A DNA stretch of 51,194 nt from Candidatus Poribacteria bacterium (GTDB lineage: Bacteria; Poribacteria; WGA-4E; WGA-3G), in contig JAPOQK010000114.1 in assembly GCA_026710795.1 (NCBI GenBank), forward strand, positions 1 through 51,194, given 5' to 3'. The notes beneath the pieces are model-generated. The model did no database searches. It saw only the letters and a list, made by a program, of their open reading frames with translations, and had not been told where the DNA came from. This document shows, in pieces, positions 7,801 through 15,558 of the stretch. The translations under genes were made by a program, and so were the position numbers. The stretch's first letter is position 1, and every line of letters starts with the position of its first letter.

Positions 7801-9323
7801 TCAATACGAACTTTGGAATAGTCCGAAAAGCACTCTTTGAGTAGTTCAGCAGTAACTATTGGGGTGTCATTAATATTTTGCCACTCCATTTGTTGGGCAA
7901 GATGTACAAGAACATCTTTAATATCTTCAACACGAGACAAACCAAGTTTTTCGCGAATTTGTGGATCCGAGTTTTCAATTTTGTAGCTCAAATCCGCTAA
8001 CAAGATCATTTCTTTGGTAACAACATCAAAAGAACCTAACTTATCTTTTAATTCAATACACCTATTAAAATATCGCGGGAATTTTGCAATCTCCTTTAAG
8101 GAATCTGGTAAGTCATGAGGTTGCATTCCTTCTCTGGTTAATACCTCGTACAATTCAGAATCATTAAATGGAGAAACTGAAATTTTATGGCACTTTTTCC
8201 ATAAATAACTTTCATAAAGCGGGTAATCATCTAAAGTCCGCGTGGTAAATAGAAAACGAATTTTCTCTTGCCACTCACTCTCTGGTTGAAAGAATTCGTT
8301 GAGAATAGCTTGTAATGCTTCAATAGCACCACGTTCATTGACACCGTCGAGGACTATAAGGGTTTTTCTCCAAATTTTCGCTATTTTGTTTTGAAGTTTG
8401 GAAATTTTTTCTTGCTTATGAGACTCATAGATTGAACTCAAACAGTTCTTAAGCAAATCAGAAATAAACATACAACCATTCCAATCTTTACTATCTAACC
8501 AAAAAGTAACAATATTTTCGCTTTCATGAATTGAATTCATCCATTTAGCAGCAAGCCAAGTTTTTCCTGTGCCTTCTTCACCCTGAAGATAACAAATAGG
8601 AACATCGTCACTTTCCCACCAATCGCCTATTTTTGATACTATTTCTTGACGATCTATTGCTTGTGATAAGTTAATATGGTTAAAGCCTTCATCCCTGCTA
8701 AAACGATCTGAAAGATATTTCTTGGTATACTCTTTGACATGATATTGGGATTGGATTCCTTGTTCCAATTTGAGTTTGAGATTTTCATATTTCTCTTGAG
8801 TTTCTGAATCATCACTTATTTTTTCAATCCAAGCCAAGAATTCTTGATCCGAGTTTGATAGATCAAAAAAGTGGTTGATTTCTTCCCAGAATTTAACACA
8901 CAATGCCCCAAGATCTGATAATTTATCATTAAGTTCAAGTGTGACAATATCCACTCCATTATTTTTTTCTACTTTTTGTAATTCAGTTAATAGTTGTTCG
9001 GAAACATCTCTTGAGACCACTAGTATATATACTTCGAGGTCTTGTGAATTATTTAATATTATTTGTAAGTCTCCGATAACTTTAACAGTATCTAGGTTAC
9101 TTTTATGACTGTAGTTTTTAGCTTGAATTGCAACCGTACCGTCCACGCTTCTCGAATCACCTCTTGGTTGAGTCCCAGATTTTGCAGATACAAAAGGAAT
9201 TTCATGTAGCAATTCAAGTAATCTTGCAACAAGCTTTTCAAAGGCTTCACCTTTTTTCTTACCCTTTTCCTGTTTATCCAGTGTCTGGATAAGTTCTTTT
9301 AGTTTTTGCCAGTGCATTTTCAT
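4848..9323 (-). CDS. Avs-like STAND NTPase with N-terminal Mrr-type nuclease domain
   Basis: A 1491-residue soluble protein in three parts. Residues about 20-135 look like a PD-(D/E)xK restriction-endonuclease fold of the Mrr type: helix GEAFEKLVARLLELL with Glu29, then acidic D56/D61, then Q67-A-K69 in AIQAKNY. Residues about 225-400 are a P-loop NTPase with Walker A GEEGTGKT (248-255), Walker B LIVLDG (322-327) and a TTR sensor at 360-362, as in STAND ATPases. The remaining thousand residues are helical and partly HEAT-like, for example PSLWVRGHAAWAYEVA near the end. This order (nuclease effector, STAND ATPase, long helical sensor) and the length match Avs antiphage proteins, which oligomerise on a phage protein and then cut DNA. 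The ligand is unknown. It follows the TrpD-like gene by 80 bases on the same strand, with only a weak ribosome site. A non-defence STAND regulator remains possible. Confidence 0.75.
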   Translation of the reverse strand: MKMHWQKLKELIQTLDKQEKGKKKGEAFEKLVARLLELLHEIPFVSAKSGTQPRGDSRSVDGTVAIQAKNYSHKSNLDTVKVIGDLQIILNNSQDLEVYILVVSRDVSEQLLTELQKVEKNNGVDIVTLELNDKLSDLGALCVKFWEEINHFFDLSNSDQEFLAWIEKISDDSETQEKYENLKLKLEQGIQSQYHVKEYTKKYLSDRFSRDEGFNHINLSQAIDRQEIVSKIGDWWESDDVPICYLQGEEGTGKTWLAAKWMNSIHESENIVTFWLDSKDWNGCMFISDLLKNCLSSIYESHKQEKISKLQNKIAKIWRKTLIVLDGVNERGAIEALQAILNEFFQPESEWQEKIRFLFTTRTLDDYPLYESYLWKKCHKISVSPFNDSELYEVLTREGMQPHDLPDSLKEIAKFPRYFNRCIELKDKLGSFDVVTKEMILLADLSYKIENSDPQIREKLGLSRVEDIKDVLVHLAQQMEWQNINDTPIVTAELLKECFSDYSKVRIDLEEQRITTNTSKFQAELSADHVILCWALYLTKLFDYIEFTEVIDFAKDFQNALEPIPSEDLRTEALFAALQITAISPDSDISHDQLSQKRAALMFAWSNSHNAQITKERISFWAEKDTNAYAQLVEAKFLYQISPNEEDALIEPLAKVWRNKKGQINHLESYLTKWLLPQYTDEHIIGDDIDPEDLPYPTLHYTNTRLATAALSILSQRPERQFLSALAHCYTIHEMRPRLNENIGRLVRWVYTEAILDDLISLEEKTQSDESLLAGMCGLANELKQVKLPEPLQRPSSEENKKQREFAEQWNRNIKPYIDRIRAQEKLLKDDSPAANVNGNYLGLDFLAVRSDLPVLRDDDLVKIEELLQYISKNAELGTGVGATLEDSCIQNLLPWVSKNDPEGYAELACSIKLNTLNQRWAQFKLLSIQGLIFKPEDRKKITLTILGMKELLAQGDDVYSDVTWLTYLLTETLLFCASDEILVDWFIFLASHEPLRSSICYESLPYIFEYLLPASIVELAQKKLEEHRESSHEDQNTSDPTSEEFSEEKYWCVLFASESKVEDRTVKYALEDLKMRKPDSIGTFPMLGLALSRPKLFLDEILIDENIQKHLFSKNGRRWIIGSYDGKDVPSYELLRSFLPTEIIGSFLCTPDRKDDLSQWGKDLMEWVFSILNRNEGNSNPVQEELFEINREVYQVWAEQNHVDFLYLSTKYLTSLSESPAYQQSLSRFTDVIYCLLLRFQPETALKFYRQWSAEIVRTIYTNQYGVETILAQFWKVAQCNTPQHVQHRRTLLEECKNDQEILFMTIAALSGGGKEELWNLVTQEYLNSQYAKQRNLAVSILPWFGSDEVIELLNQLKSDDPSLWVRGHAAWAYEVAQQERSCQEVYREALQSRNLFRISAVFELIQPALSPTARWWHRQIEKELGLISESQYIDPKFIALVDRFWIRWGNSSKTRQNIEIFGRKLSEYCRGEKLGSGSPPRLAPWWKPE

Positions 9324-9403
9324 TATTCCGTTTAATTTAGTAAATTTAGTAGATTATTAGGAAATTACAATTCACTTCCTAACTTCTTTACAGTATTGAG
9401 TTT

Positions 9404-10858
9404 TTAACATCCCTTGCTTGCTTTTATATATGACTTCAAATGTCCCAACGCAGAACCATCATCCATCACTTCTTTTGCGCGCTTGATAGCATCGTGTGGA
9501 TCTGCACATATACCCAACAGATAATCAACCATTGCTGAATTAAGCAGAATCCTATCATATATATGTCCTTTCTCTCCAGATAACGCAGCAACTCCCGCAT
9601 CTACATACGCTTCCGCACTTACGTTCTCTGGTCTCGGATTAATCTTATAATCAAAACCATATTCTGTAGGATCAATGTCTAATGCAAAATCTTCGCGTTT
9701 TCCCTCAATGTGTCGGAATCCCTGAGAATAGTTGACTGCCATTCTTTCTGGAGTAGACGGTTTTCCGAGACGTAGAGCATAATGACTCGTTCCTTCCTCA
9801 CCTTTTATAGCAACTGCCGACTGAAATCCACGTTCATAAGCCATTTGAAGTAAAGGTTTTTCATATCCAATGTGGTAGTATCCTATCACCATATAATTAT
9901 TCTTACGGGCTGACAAGAATTGTAGTGCTTTCTCTGTCGCAGCCCATGGTGGACGTTTCATGATATGCACTCGTAATTCACGAATGCCGTATGCCCCAAG
10001 TGAATACTCACGCTGACTGACATATCCAAACCCAACCGATTTGTCGGTGATGAGTTGTGCAGTCTGTTCAAGTGTTAGGGTAGTATTTGCACCAAGTGCT
10101 TTCAATAGAGTTTCTTCAGTAATGCCTTTCTTAGGCGGCATTTCATCCACACTATGAAGTAGTGAAGCTTCACCCAGAGCAGCTCTCACTGCTGCAACAA
10201 ATAGGGTCGGACGGAAATAACGGGTTGCACCATCGTAAGGCTGTCCAAAGTGAGTCAGACTATCCACATCAATGGGTTTGACTTGTTCTGGATCATAATA
10301 CGAATCAAGATATCCTCTCACTTCCTCGTAAGTTTCCCGATTCATACGTTGTCCAATAAGAGCAGCAGCCCTTAGAGCAGGTTTAACTTTGTCAGATAGG
10401 ATCGCTTCACACATCTGACGCGTTTCAATATAACTAAGGTGCTTTGCCTGTAATATCTTTTCTAATGCGGTTACAACGGTTGCTTCGGTTGGGTTATCAG
10501 GTATATAGACAATTTCTGGGTTAATGAGATATTGTATTTCTTTCGGCAGATTGTTTATCAGAGTGGATTGGTATTTCTTAAATGCAGCTGTTTCTGCGGA
10601 AGACCACTGTGTTGCTTCTGGGAAATACTTTCTGAGTGTCATTGCAACGAAAAATGCTCCCATCTGTGGTTCTGAAACCATCTCGTCGTATTCCAATTTT
10701 CCATTCAATGAATTCAAAACAGTTTCAATGATGGCATCTGGCTGCGGTCCATCTGAAGATTTCTTACCTAAAGGTCGTGTTTGATGAGGTCCGGTACAGA
10801 CTCTTGCCTGTGCTTCAAGCATGTCGTTATTCGGACCGGGGAACTGGGGAGTGTACAT
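9404..10858 (-). CDS. TrpD-like glycosyltransferase family 3 protein
   Basis: A 484-residue protein resembling anthranilate phosphoribosyltransferase family members, especially the TrpD-like paralogues of cyanobacteria. The small helical N-terminal domain motif is in the part reading ETRQMCEAILSDKV...ALRAAALIGQRMNRETYEEV. The ribose-phosphate-binding domain follows, with HFGQPYDGATRYFRP and the proline-rich DEMPPKKGIT. A later stretch reads ELRVHIMKRPPWAATEKALQ. The classical GTGGD and phosphate-loop signatures of true TrpD are altered, so anthranilate may not be the substrate. No other tryptophan genes are nearby. A good promoter (10890-10918) and an AGGAAGAG ribosome site precede the ATG. 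It may share a transcript with the STAND gene downstream. Confidence 0.6.
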   Translation of the reverse strand: MYTPQFPGPNNDMLEAQARVCTGPHQTRPLGKKSSDGPQPDAIIETVLNSLNGKLEYDEMVSEPQMGAFFVAMTLRKYFPEATQWSSAETAAFKKYQSTLINNLPKEIQYLINPEIVYIPDNPTEATVVTALEKILQAKHLSYIETRQMCEAILSDKVKPALRAAALIGQRMNRETYEEVRGYLDSYYDPEQVKPIDVDSLTHFGQPYDGATRYFRPTLFVAAVRAALGEASLLHSVDEMPPKKGITEETLLKALGANTTLTLEQTAQLITDKSVGFGYVSQREYSLGAYGIRELRVHIMKRPPWAATEKALQFLSARKNNYMVIGYYHIGYEKPLLQMAYERGFQSAVAIKGEEGTSHYALRLGKPSTPERMAVNYSQGFRHIEGKREDFALDIDPTEYGFDYKINPRPENVSAEAYVDAGVAALSGEKGHIYDRILLNSAMVDYLLGICADPHDAIKRAKEVMDDGSALGHLKSYIKASKGC

Positions 10859-10889
10859 ATTTTTCTCTTCCTTCGTATCTGATTAGTCT

Positions 10890-10918
10890 ACTATAACATA
10901 TTCAAGTTATATTATCAA
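10890..10918 (-). promoter_or_regulatory. Sigma-70 type promoter for the TrpD-like gene
   Basis: Read on the minus strand, TTGATA (10913-10918) and TATAGT (10890-10895) are each one base from consensus and are separated by 17 bases. Transcription would start about 25 bases before the ATG. Confidence 0.6.
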
Positions 10919-11153
10919 TCGTTCTGAACATAATAATCCAGTTTCATTCGATTATTGATAATGACAATTATTGAAAAGGTTACCAATCTCATTTTACTCA
11001 CCAAAATTGTTATATTTGAGATTTCAAACCTATCTATCTAATCTTAACCACCTCTCAAAAAGTTTTAGAGTCATTTCTGACTAAATTTGTCATAAATAAG
11101 CCGAAAATCCAGTTGTGATAAAGGTTTGTAGACAAATACTAAAATTAGTAATA

Positions 11154-11179
11154 TTAGAGTTGACTCTAAAAACTCTAAA
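11154..11179. repeat. Palindrome TTAGAGT-TG-ACTCTAA with an extra half-site
   Basis: A perfect 7-2-7 inverted repeat at 11154-11169 is followed by a second ACTCTAA at 11172-11178. A further TTAGAGT half-site lies at 11065-11071. The dyad could be an operator for the divergent genes; no regulator is encoded nearby. Confidence 0.35.
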
Positions 11180-11344
11180 GTATGACAATTAAAACCAGTC
11201 AATTGTCGCGAACAGATTGGAAAAAGGTATCTTAAACGTGCTTATAAGTACTGAAGGAAAAATGTTAGTAAAACGGACTTAACCCTCTACTAAATCTCAA
11301 TTTTTCATACAGAAAATCTACAGTTGGCTACTCCTACATATATC

Positions 11345-11373
11345 TTGACAACTTGCAACATAATAGATATAAT
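11345..11373 (+). promoter_or_regulatory. Perfect consensus sigma-70 promoter for hen1-pnkp
   Basis: TTGACA (11345-11350), exactly 17 bases, then TATAAT (11368-11373): both boxes and the spacing match consensus. The predicted start, near 11380, leaves a leader of about 40 bases before the ATG at 11419. Confidence 0.75.
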
Positions 11374-11418
11374 TGAAATCGCTGAAGTAATACATCCTGT
11401 ACGTTTATTCCCATTACA

Positions 11419-12822
11419 ATGCTATTGACAATCTCCACAACCTATTCTCCCGCAACAGATCTTGGATTTCTATTACATAAGCATCCCGACAGACTGCAAA
11501 CTTTTAAGCTCCCATTCGGGCAAGCACATGTTTTTTATCCTGATGCAAGTCCTGAGAAATGCACAGTCGCATTACTGCTTGATATTGATTCTGTTGGACT
11601 TGTACGTAGATACCGAGGACAGAGAAGTGAGAGTTTTTCCTTAGCAGAATATGTCAATGATCGTCCTTATGTTGCATCCTCATTTATGAGTGTTGCGATT
11701 GCAAGGGTTTTTGGGAGTGCGTTAGCAGGAAAATGTAAGGAACGTCCTAAACTCATAGACACACCCCTACCATTAACAGCAAAATTGTCTACTTTGCCGT
11801 GTAGGGGTGGTGAACATTTTCTACGACATCTCTTTGAACCTCTCGGATATACTGTTCATTCAGAACAACACGTTTTAGATTCTCAGTTTGCTGATTGGGG
11901 TAAAAGTCGTTATTTTTCAGTTGCTCTTGAGGGTACTTGTCGATTAAGTGATCTATTGACACATCTTTATGTATTAATACCTGTACTTGACGATGAAAAA
12001 CACTATTGGGTTGACGAAGCGGAGATTGAGAAACTATTAAAGCATGGTGAAGATTGGCTTATTGACCATCCTGAACAAGAAACTATTGTCAATCGTTATC
12101 TAAAACATCAACGTAGACTTACACGGCAAGCATTATCTCAATTATCAGATACAGGTATTGAAATAGATGAAGATAAGCAAAATGAAGAAGAACTCCAGAT
12201 TGAAGAACGCATAGGTTTTCATGAAATTCGCTTGACAAAGACTATTGAAGTGATCGAACAATCTGGGGCTAAACGTGTTCTTGATTTAGGTTGCGGTGAG
12301 GGAAAGTTGTTACGGAAACTGTTGGCAGAGAAACAGTTTGAAGAGATTGTAGGTATGGATGTTTCCCATCATAATCTAATAAGAGTGAAACAACGACTAC
12401 ATTACGATAGATTGCCTGAGAAGCAGAAAGACCGTCTGACACTATTTCAAGGATCGCTCTGTTATCGAGACAAGCGTTTAGAAGGATATGATGCAGCTGC
12501 TGTTATAGAGGTAATTGAACATTTGGATTCTTCCCGTCTTTCTGCTTTTGAACGCGTTTTGTTTGAGTATGCTTGTCCCGAATTGATTGTGCTCACAACA
12601 CCGAATATAGAATACAATATTAAGTTTGAGAATCTTCCAACAGGTCGTTTTCGGCACAAAGACCACCGTTTTGAATGGACTCGCGAAGAATTTGAAACTT
12701 GGTCGAAGGATGTATCCAAGCGGTTTGGGTATAAAGTAACGTTTCATCCAATAGGTGAAACAGATGATGTGGTTGGGTCTCCAACACAGATGGCTGTGTT
12801 TATTAGAGAAAGTTCAGAATGA
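11419..12822 (+). CDS. hen1: Hen1, 3'-terminal RNA ribose 2'-O-methyltransferase
   Basis: A 467-residue bacterial Hen1. The N-terminal half (about residues 1-245) is the bacterial-specific domain that contacts Pnkp. The C-terminal half is the SAM-dependent methyltransferase, with the SAM loop DLGCGEG at 289-295, metal ligands E364, E367 and H368 in EVIEHLD, TTPNIEYN at 393-400 and H413 in RHKDHRFEWTR. In known systems Hen1 methylates the 2'-OH of the 3'-terminal nucleotide of ribotoxin-cleaved RNA before Pnkp reseals it, so the repaired site resists a second cut. All catalytic positions I can check are present. The next gene is Pnkp, 66 bases downstream, and a perfect consensus promoter precedes the start. 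Confidence 0.95.
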   Translation: MLLTISTTYSPATDLGFLLHKHPDRLQTFKLPFGQAHVFYPDASPEKCTVALLLDIDSVGLVRRYRGQRSESFSLAEYVNDRPYVASSFMSVAIARVFGSALAGKCKERPKLIDTPLPLTAKLSTLPCRGGEHFLRHLFEPLGYTVHSEQHVLDSQFADWGKSRYFSVALEGTCRLSDLLTHLYVLIPVLDDEKHYWVDEAEIEKLLKHGEDWLIDHPEQETIVNRYLKHQRRLTRQALSQLSDTGIEIDEDKQNEEELQIEERIGFHEIRLTKTIEVIEQSGAKRVLDLGCGEGKLLRKLLAEKQFEEIVGMDVSHHNLIRVKQRLHYDRLPEKQKDRLTLFQGSLCYRDKRLEGYDAAAVIEVIEHLDSSRLSAFERVLFEYACPELIVLTTPNIEYNIKFENLPTGRFRHKDHRFEWTREEFETWSKDVSKRFGYKVTFHPIGETDDVVGSPTQMAVFIRESSE

Positions 12823-12888
12823 GATAACTGTTGTGTATGGTCCGATAGATTATTCAAACATTTTTACTGTAATACGGTTCATAAAATA

Positions 12889-15453
12889 ATGGTAATAAAA
12901 ATACCAGATCCATCACTTGTAATCCTTATTGGTGCTTCAGGTTCTGGAAAGTCTACGTTTGCTAAGAAACATTTTAAACCAACAGAAATCCTCTCATCTG
13001 ATTTCTGTCGTGGTATCGTTTCAGATGATGAAAATGACCAGTCAGTAACAACTGAAGCATTTGAGGTGCTTCATTTCATTGCAGCGAAACGGCTTGCAGC
13101 AGGTAAATTGACGGTGATAGATGCTACAAACGTTCAACCGGATGCACGTAAACCCTTACTTGCATTGGCACGCGAATACCATTATTTGACAGTTGCAATT
13201 GTACTGAATATTCCAGCAAAGATCTGCCAAGAGAGAAATACAGAACGTCCTGATCGTGACTTTGGACGACATGTAGTTCGTAATCAGACAAGTCAACTTC
13301 GAAGGTCAATACGTTCATTAAAGCGAGAAGGTTTTCGGAACTTCTTATATGTATTTTCTTCACCTGAGGAAGTTGATACTGCACAAGTTGAAAGGCAACC
13401 GTTATGGACTAATCGCAAGGATGAATCAGGTCCATTTGATATAATTGGGGATATCCATGGCTGCTATGACGAGTTGGTTGAGTTACTGATAAAACTCGGT
13501 TATGAGGTTTCTACAAACGGTGATAAACAACCTGTTGTCAATGCTCCGCAAGATAGAAAAGTTATATTCTTAGGTGATTATGTTGACCGTGGTCCAAAGG
13601 TCGTAGAAGTATTGCGATTGGTCATGGAGATGCAAAAATGTGGTATAGCGCATTGTGTTCCCGGGAATCATGATGTCAAACTTGCCCGTGCATTAAGAGG
13701 GAAAAATGTAACCAAAACGCACGGTTTGGCAGAATCGCTTATGCAGTTGGAAAATGAATCTGATGAATTTAAATCACAAATTGTTGAATTCATTGAGGGA
13801 TTAATCAGTCATTATGAATTTGACAATGGTAAGCTTGTGGTTGCACATGCAGGAATGAAAAAGGATTTACAGGGTCGGGCATCTGGTCGGGTGCGTGAAT
13901 TTGCATTGTATGGAGAAACAACAGGTGAAACGGATGAATTTGGCTTACCGATACGTCTGAATTGGGCTGAAGAATATCGTGGTACTGCCAATGTTGTTTA
14001 TGGACATACACCTGTGTTAGAACCACAATGGTTCAATCGCACAATCAATATAGATACAGGTTGCGTCTTTGGTGGACAACTTACTGCGTTGAGATACCCT
14101 GAAAAGGAACTTGTTTCAGTATCTGCAGAACGGGTCTATTATGAACCTGCCAAACCATTACAAGATGATGCAAGTAAAAAGACTAACATTGATAACCAAC
14201 CAGATGAGGGAATACTTGACATTAACGATGTTATTGGAAGGAGAGTTATCAGCACACGATTGAATCACAATGTAACAATCCGTGAAGATAATACTATCAA
14301 TGCACTTGAAGTAATGAGTCGTTTTGCTGTAGACCCAAAATGGCTAATTTATCTGCCTCCAACTATGTCACCGACTGCCACGACGACAATAGATGATCTG
14401 CTTGAACATCCTGCACAAGGCTTTGCCTATTACCGGAATCACGGAGTTTCTAAAGTTGTCTGGCAGGAGAAACATATGGGTTCGCGTGCTATTGTTATCG
14501 TATGTAAAACACCTGAATCTGCACGAAAACGGTTTGGTGTGTCTGTTGAGACACTTGGGGCATGTTATACACGAACAGGAAGACCATTTTTTAGCGATAG
14601 AACAATGGAAAATGAGTTACTTACCCAAGTCAAACAAGCAGTTGATAAGATAGACTATTGGGAGAAATTAGATACGGATTGGATCTGTCTTGATTGTGAG
14701 TTGATGCCCTGGTCTGTTAAAGCACAAGAGTTATTACAGCACCAATACGCGCCTGTTGGCATATCAGCAGACGCTGCAATTAGAGATGTAATTTCATCGC
14801 TTGAATCTGCTAATAAACGTGGTGTTCAGACAGATGATCTTTTGTCTGGATATAGTGAAAGAGAGAAAGCTGTTAAAGAATATATCTCAATATATCAACA
14901 GTATTGTTGGAATGTGAATTCTATCTCTGATATCAAATTGGCACCATTCCATCTATTGGCGACTGAAGGAAAAGTATATTTCGACAAAAACCATCAGTGG
15001 CACATAGAGATGCTTACAGATCTATGTAATAGTTGTGATGATAACATCTTATATGCAACTTCCTGCGGTATTGTTGATCTATCCAACTCAGAGAGTGAAA
15101 CTACAGCAATAGATCAATGGATAAAACTCACAACACAGGGAGGTGAAGGTATTGTAATTAAACCGTTGGATTTTATCGTTAAAGGTAATCGTGGTATAAT
15201 TCAACCAGCAGTCAAGTGTCGTGGTAGAGAATATCTTCGTATAATATACGGTCCAGAATATACATTACCACACAATTTGGAAAGATTACGTTCCCGCGGT
15301 TTATCCTTAAAACGTTCTCTTGCTATACGAGAATTTGCCTTGGGTGTAGAGGCACTTGAAAGGTTCGTACATCGCGAACCATTATCCAAGGTTCATGAAT
15401 GTGTTTTCGGTGTTTTGGCTCTTGAGAGTGAAGCTGTGGATCCAAGACTATAA
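12889..15453 (+). CDS. pnkp: Pnkp, polynucleotide kinase-phosphatase-ligase
   Basis: An 854-residue three-domain RNA end-healing and sealing enzyme. The 5'-kinase domain has its P-loop GASGSGKST at residues 15-23. The binuclear metallophosphatase that removes 2',3'-cyclic and 3' phosphates has GDIHG (187-191), GDYVDRG (229-235), GNHD (259-262) and YGHTP (371-375). The C-terminal ATP-dependent adenylyltransferase/ligase has its predicted AMP-accepting lysine K528 in EKHMGSR and a later GGEGIVIKP. Alone this family adenylylates but seals poorly; with Hen1 it forms an active RNA repair complex. Every key motif is intact. The start ATG has only a weak ribosome site, so the gene may depend on read-through translation from hen1. 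Confidence 0.95.
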   Translation: MVIKIPDPSLVILIGASGSGKSTFAKKHFKPTEILSSDFCRGIVSDDENDQSVTTEAFEVLHFIAAKRLAAGKLTVIDATNVQPDARKPLLALAREYHYLTVAIVLNIPAKICQERNTERPDRDFGRHVVRNQTSQLRRSIRSLKREGFRNFLYVFSSPEEVDTAQVERQPLWTNRKDESGPFDIIGDIHGCYDELVELLIKLGYEVSTNGDKQPVVNAPQDRKVIFLGDYVDRGPKVVEVLRLVMEMQKCGIAHCVPGNHDVKLARALRGKNVTKTHGLAESLMQLENESDEFKSQIVEFIEGLISHYEFDNGKLVVAHAGMKKDLQGRASGRVREFALYGETTGETDEFGLPIRLNWAEEYRGTANVVYGHTPVLEPQWFNRTINIDTGCVFGGQLTALRYPEKELVSVSAERVYYEPAKPLQDDASKKTNIDNQPDEGILDINDVIGRRVISTRLNHNVTIREDNTINALEVMSRFAVDPKWLIYLPPTMSPTATTTIDDLLEHPAQGFAYYRNHGVSKVVWQEKHMGSRAIVIVCKTPESARKRFGVSVETLGACYTRTGRPFFSDRTMENELLTQVKQAVDKIDYWEKLDTDWICLDCELMPWSVKAQELLQHQYAPVGISADAAIRDVISSLESANKRGVQTDDLLSGYSEREKAVKEYISIYQQYCWNVNSISDIKLAPFHLLATEGKVYFDKNHQWHIEMLTDLCNSCDDNILYATSCGIVDLSNSESETTAIDQWIKLTTQGGEGIVIKPLDFIVKGNRGIIQPAVKCRGREYLRIIYGPEYTLPHNLERLRSRGLSLKRSLAIREFALGVEALERFVHREPLSKVHECVFGVLALESEAVDPRL

Positions 15454-15558
15454 TTCGTATCCATTTATTGTTATTATTGTGTCAGCCTAATTATTGAACA
15501 ATAAGAACTTTATTTTCCACTAATACACCACATAATAACAGCCATTAAATGAGAAAAA

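Larger units (their letters stand above)
10859..11418. other. 560-bp divergent regulatory region
   Basis: This non-coding stretch separates the leftward TrpD-like/STAND genes from the rightward Hen1-Pnkp genes. It holds a promoter for each direction, a Fur-box-like sequence GATAATGACAATTATTGAA at 10957-10975 and three TTAGAGT/ACTCTAA boxes between 11065 and 11179. No gene of convincing quality is seen on either strand. Confidence 0.7.

Noticed and set aside
9336..9353. Tandem TTTAGTAAA/TTTAGTAGA before the STAND gene
   Set aside because: Only two imperfect 9-base units in AT-rich DNA; not distinguishable from chance.
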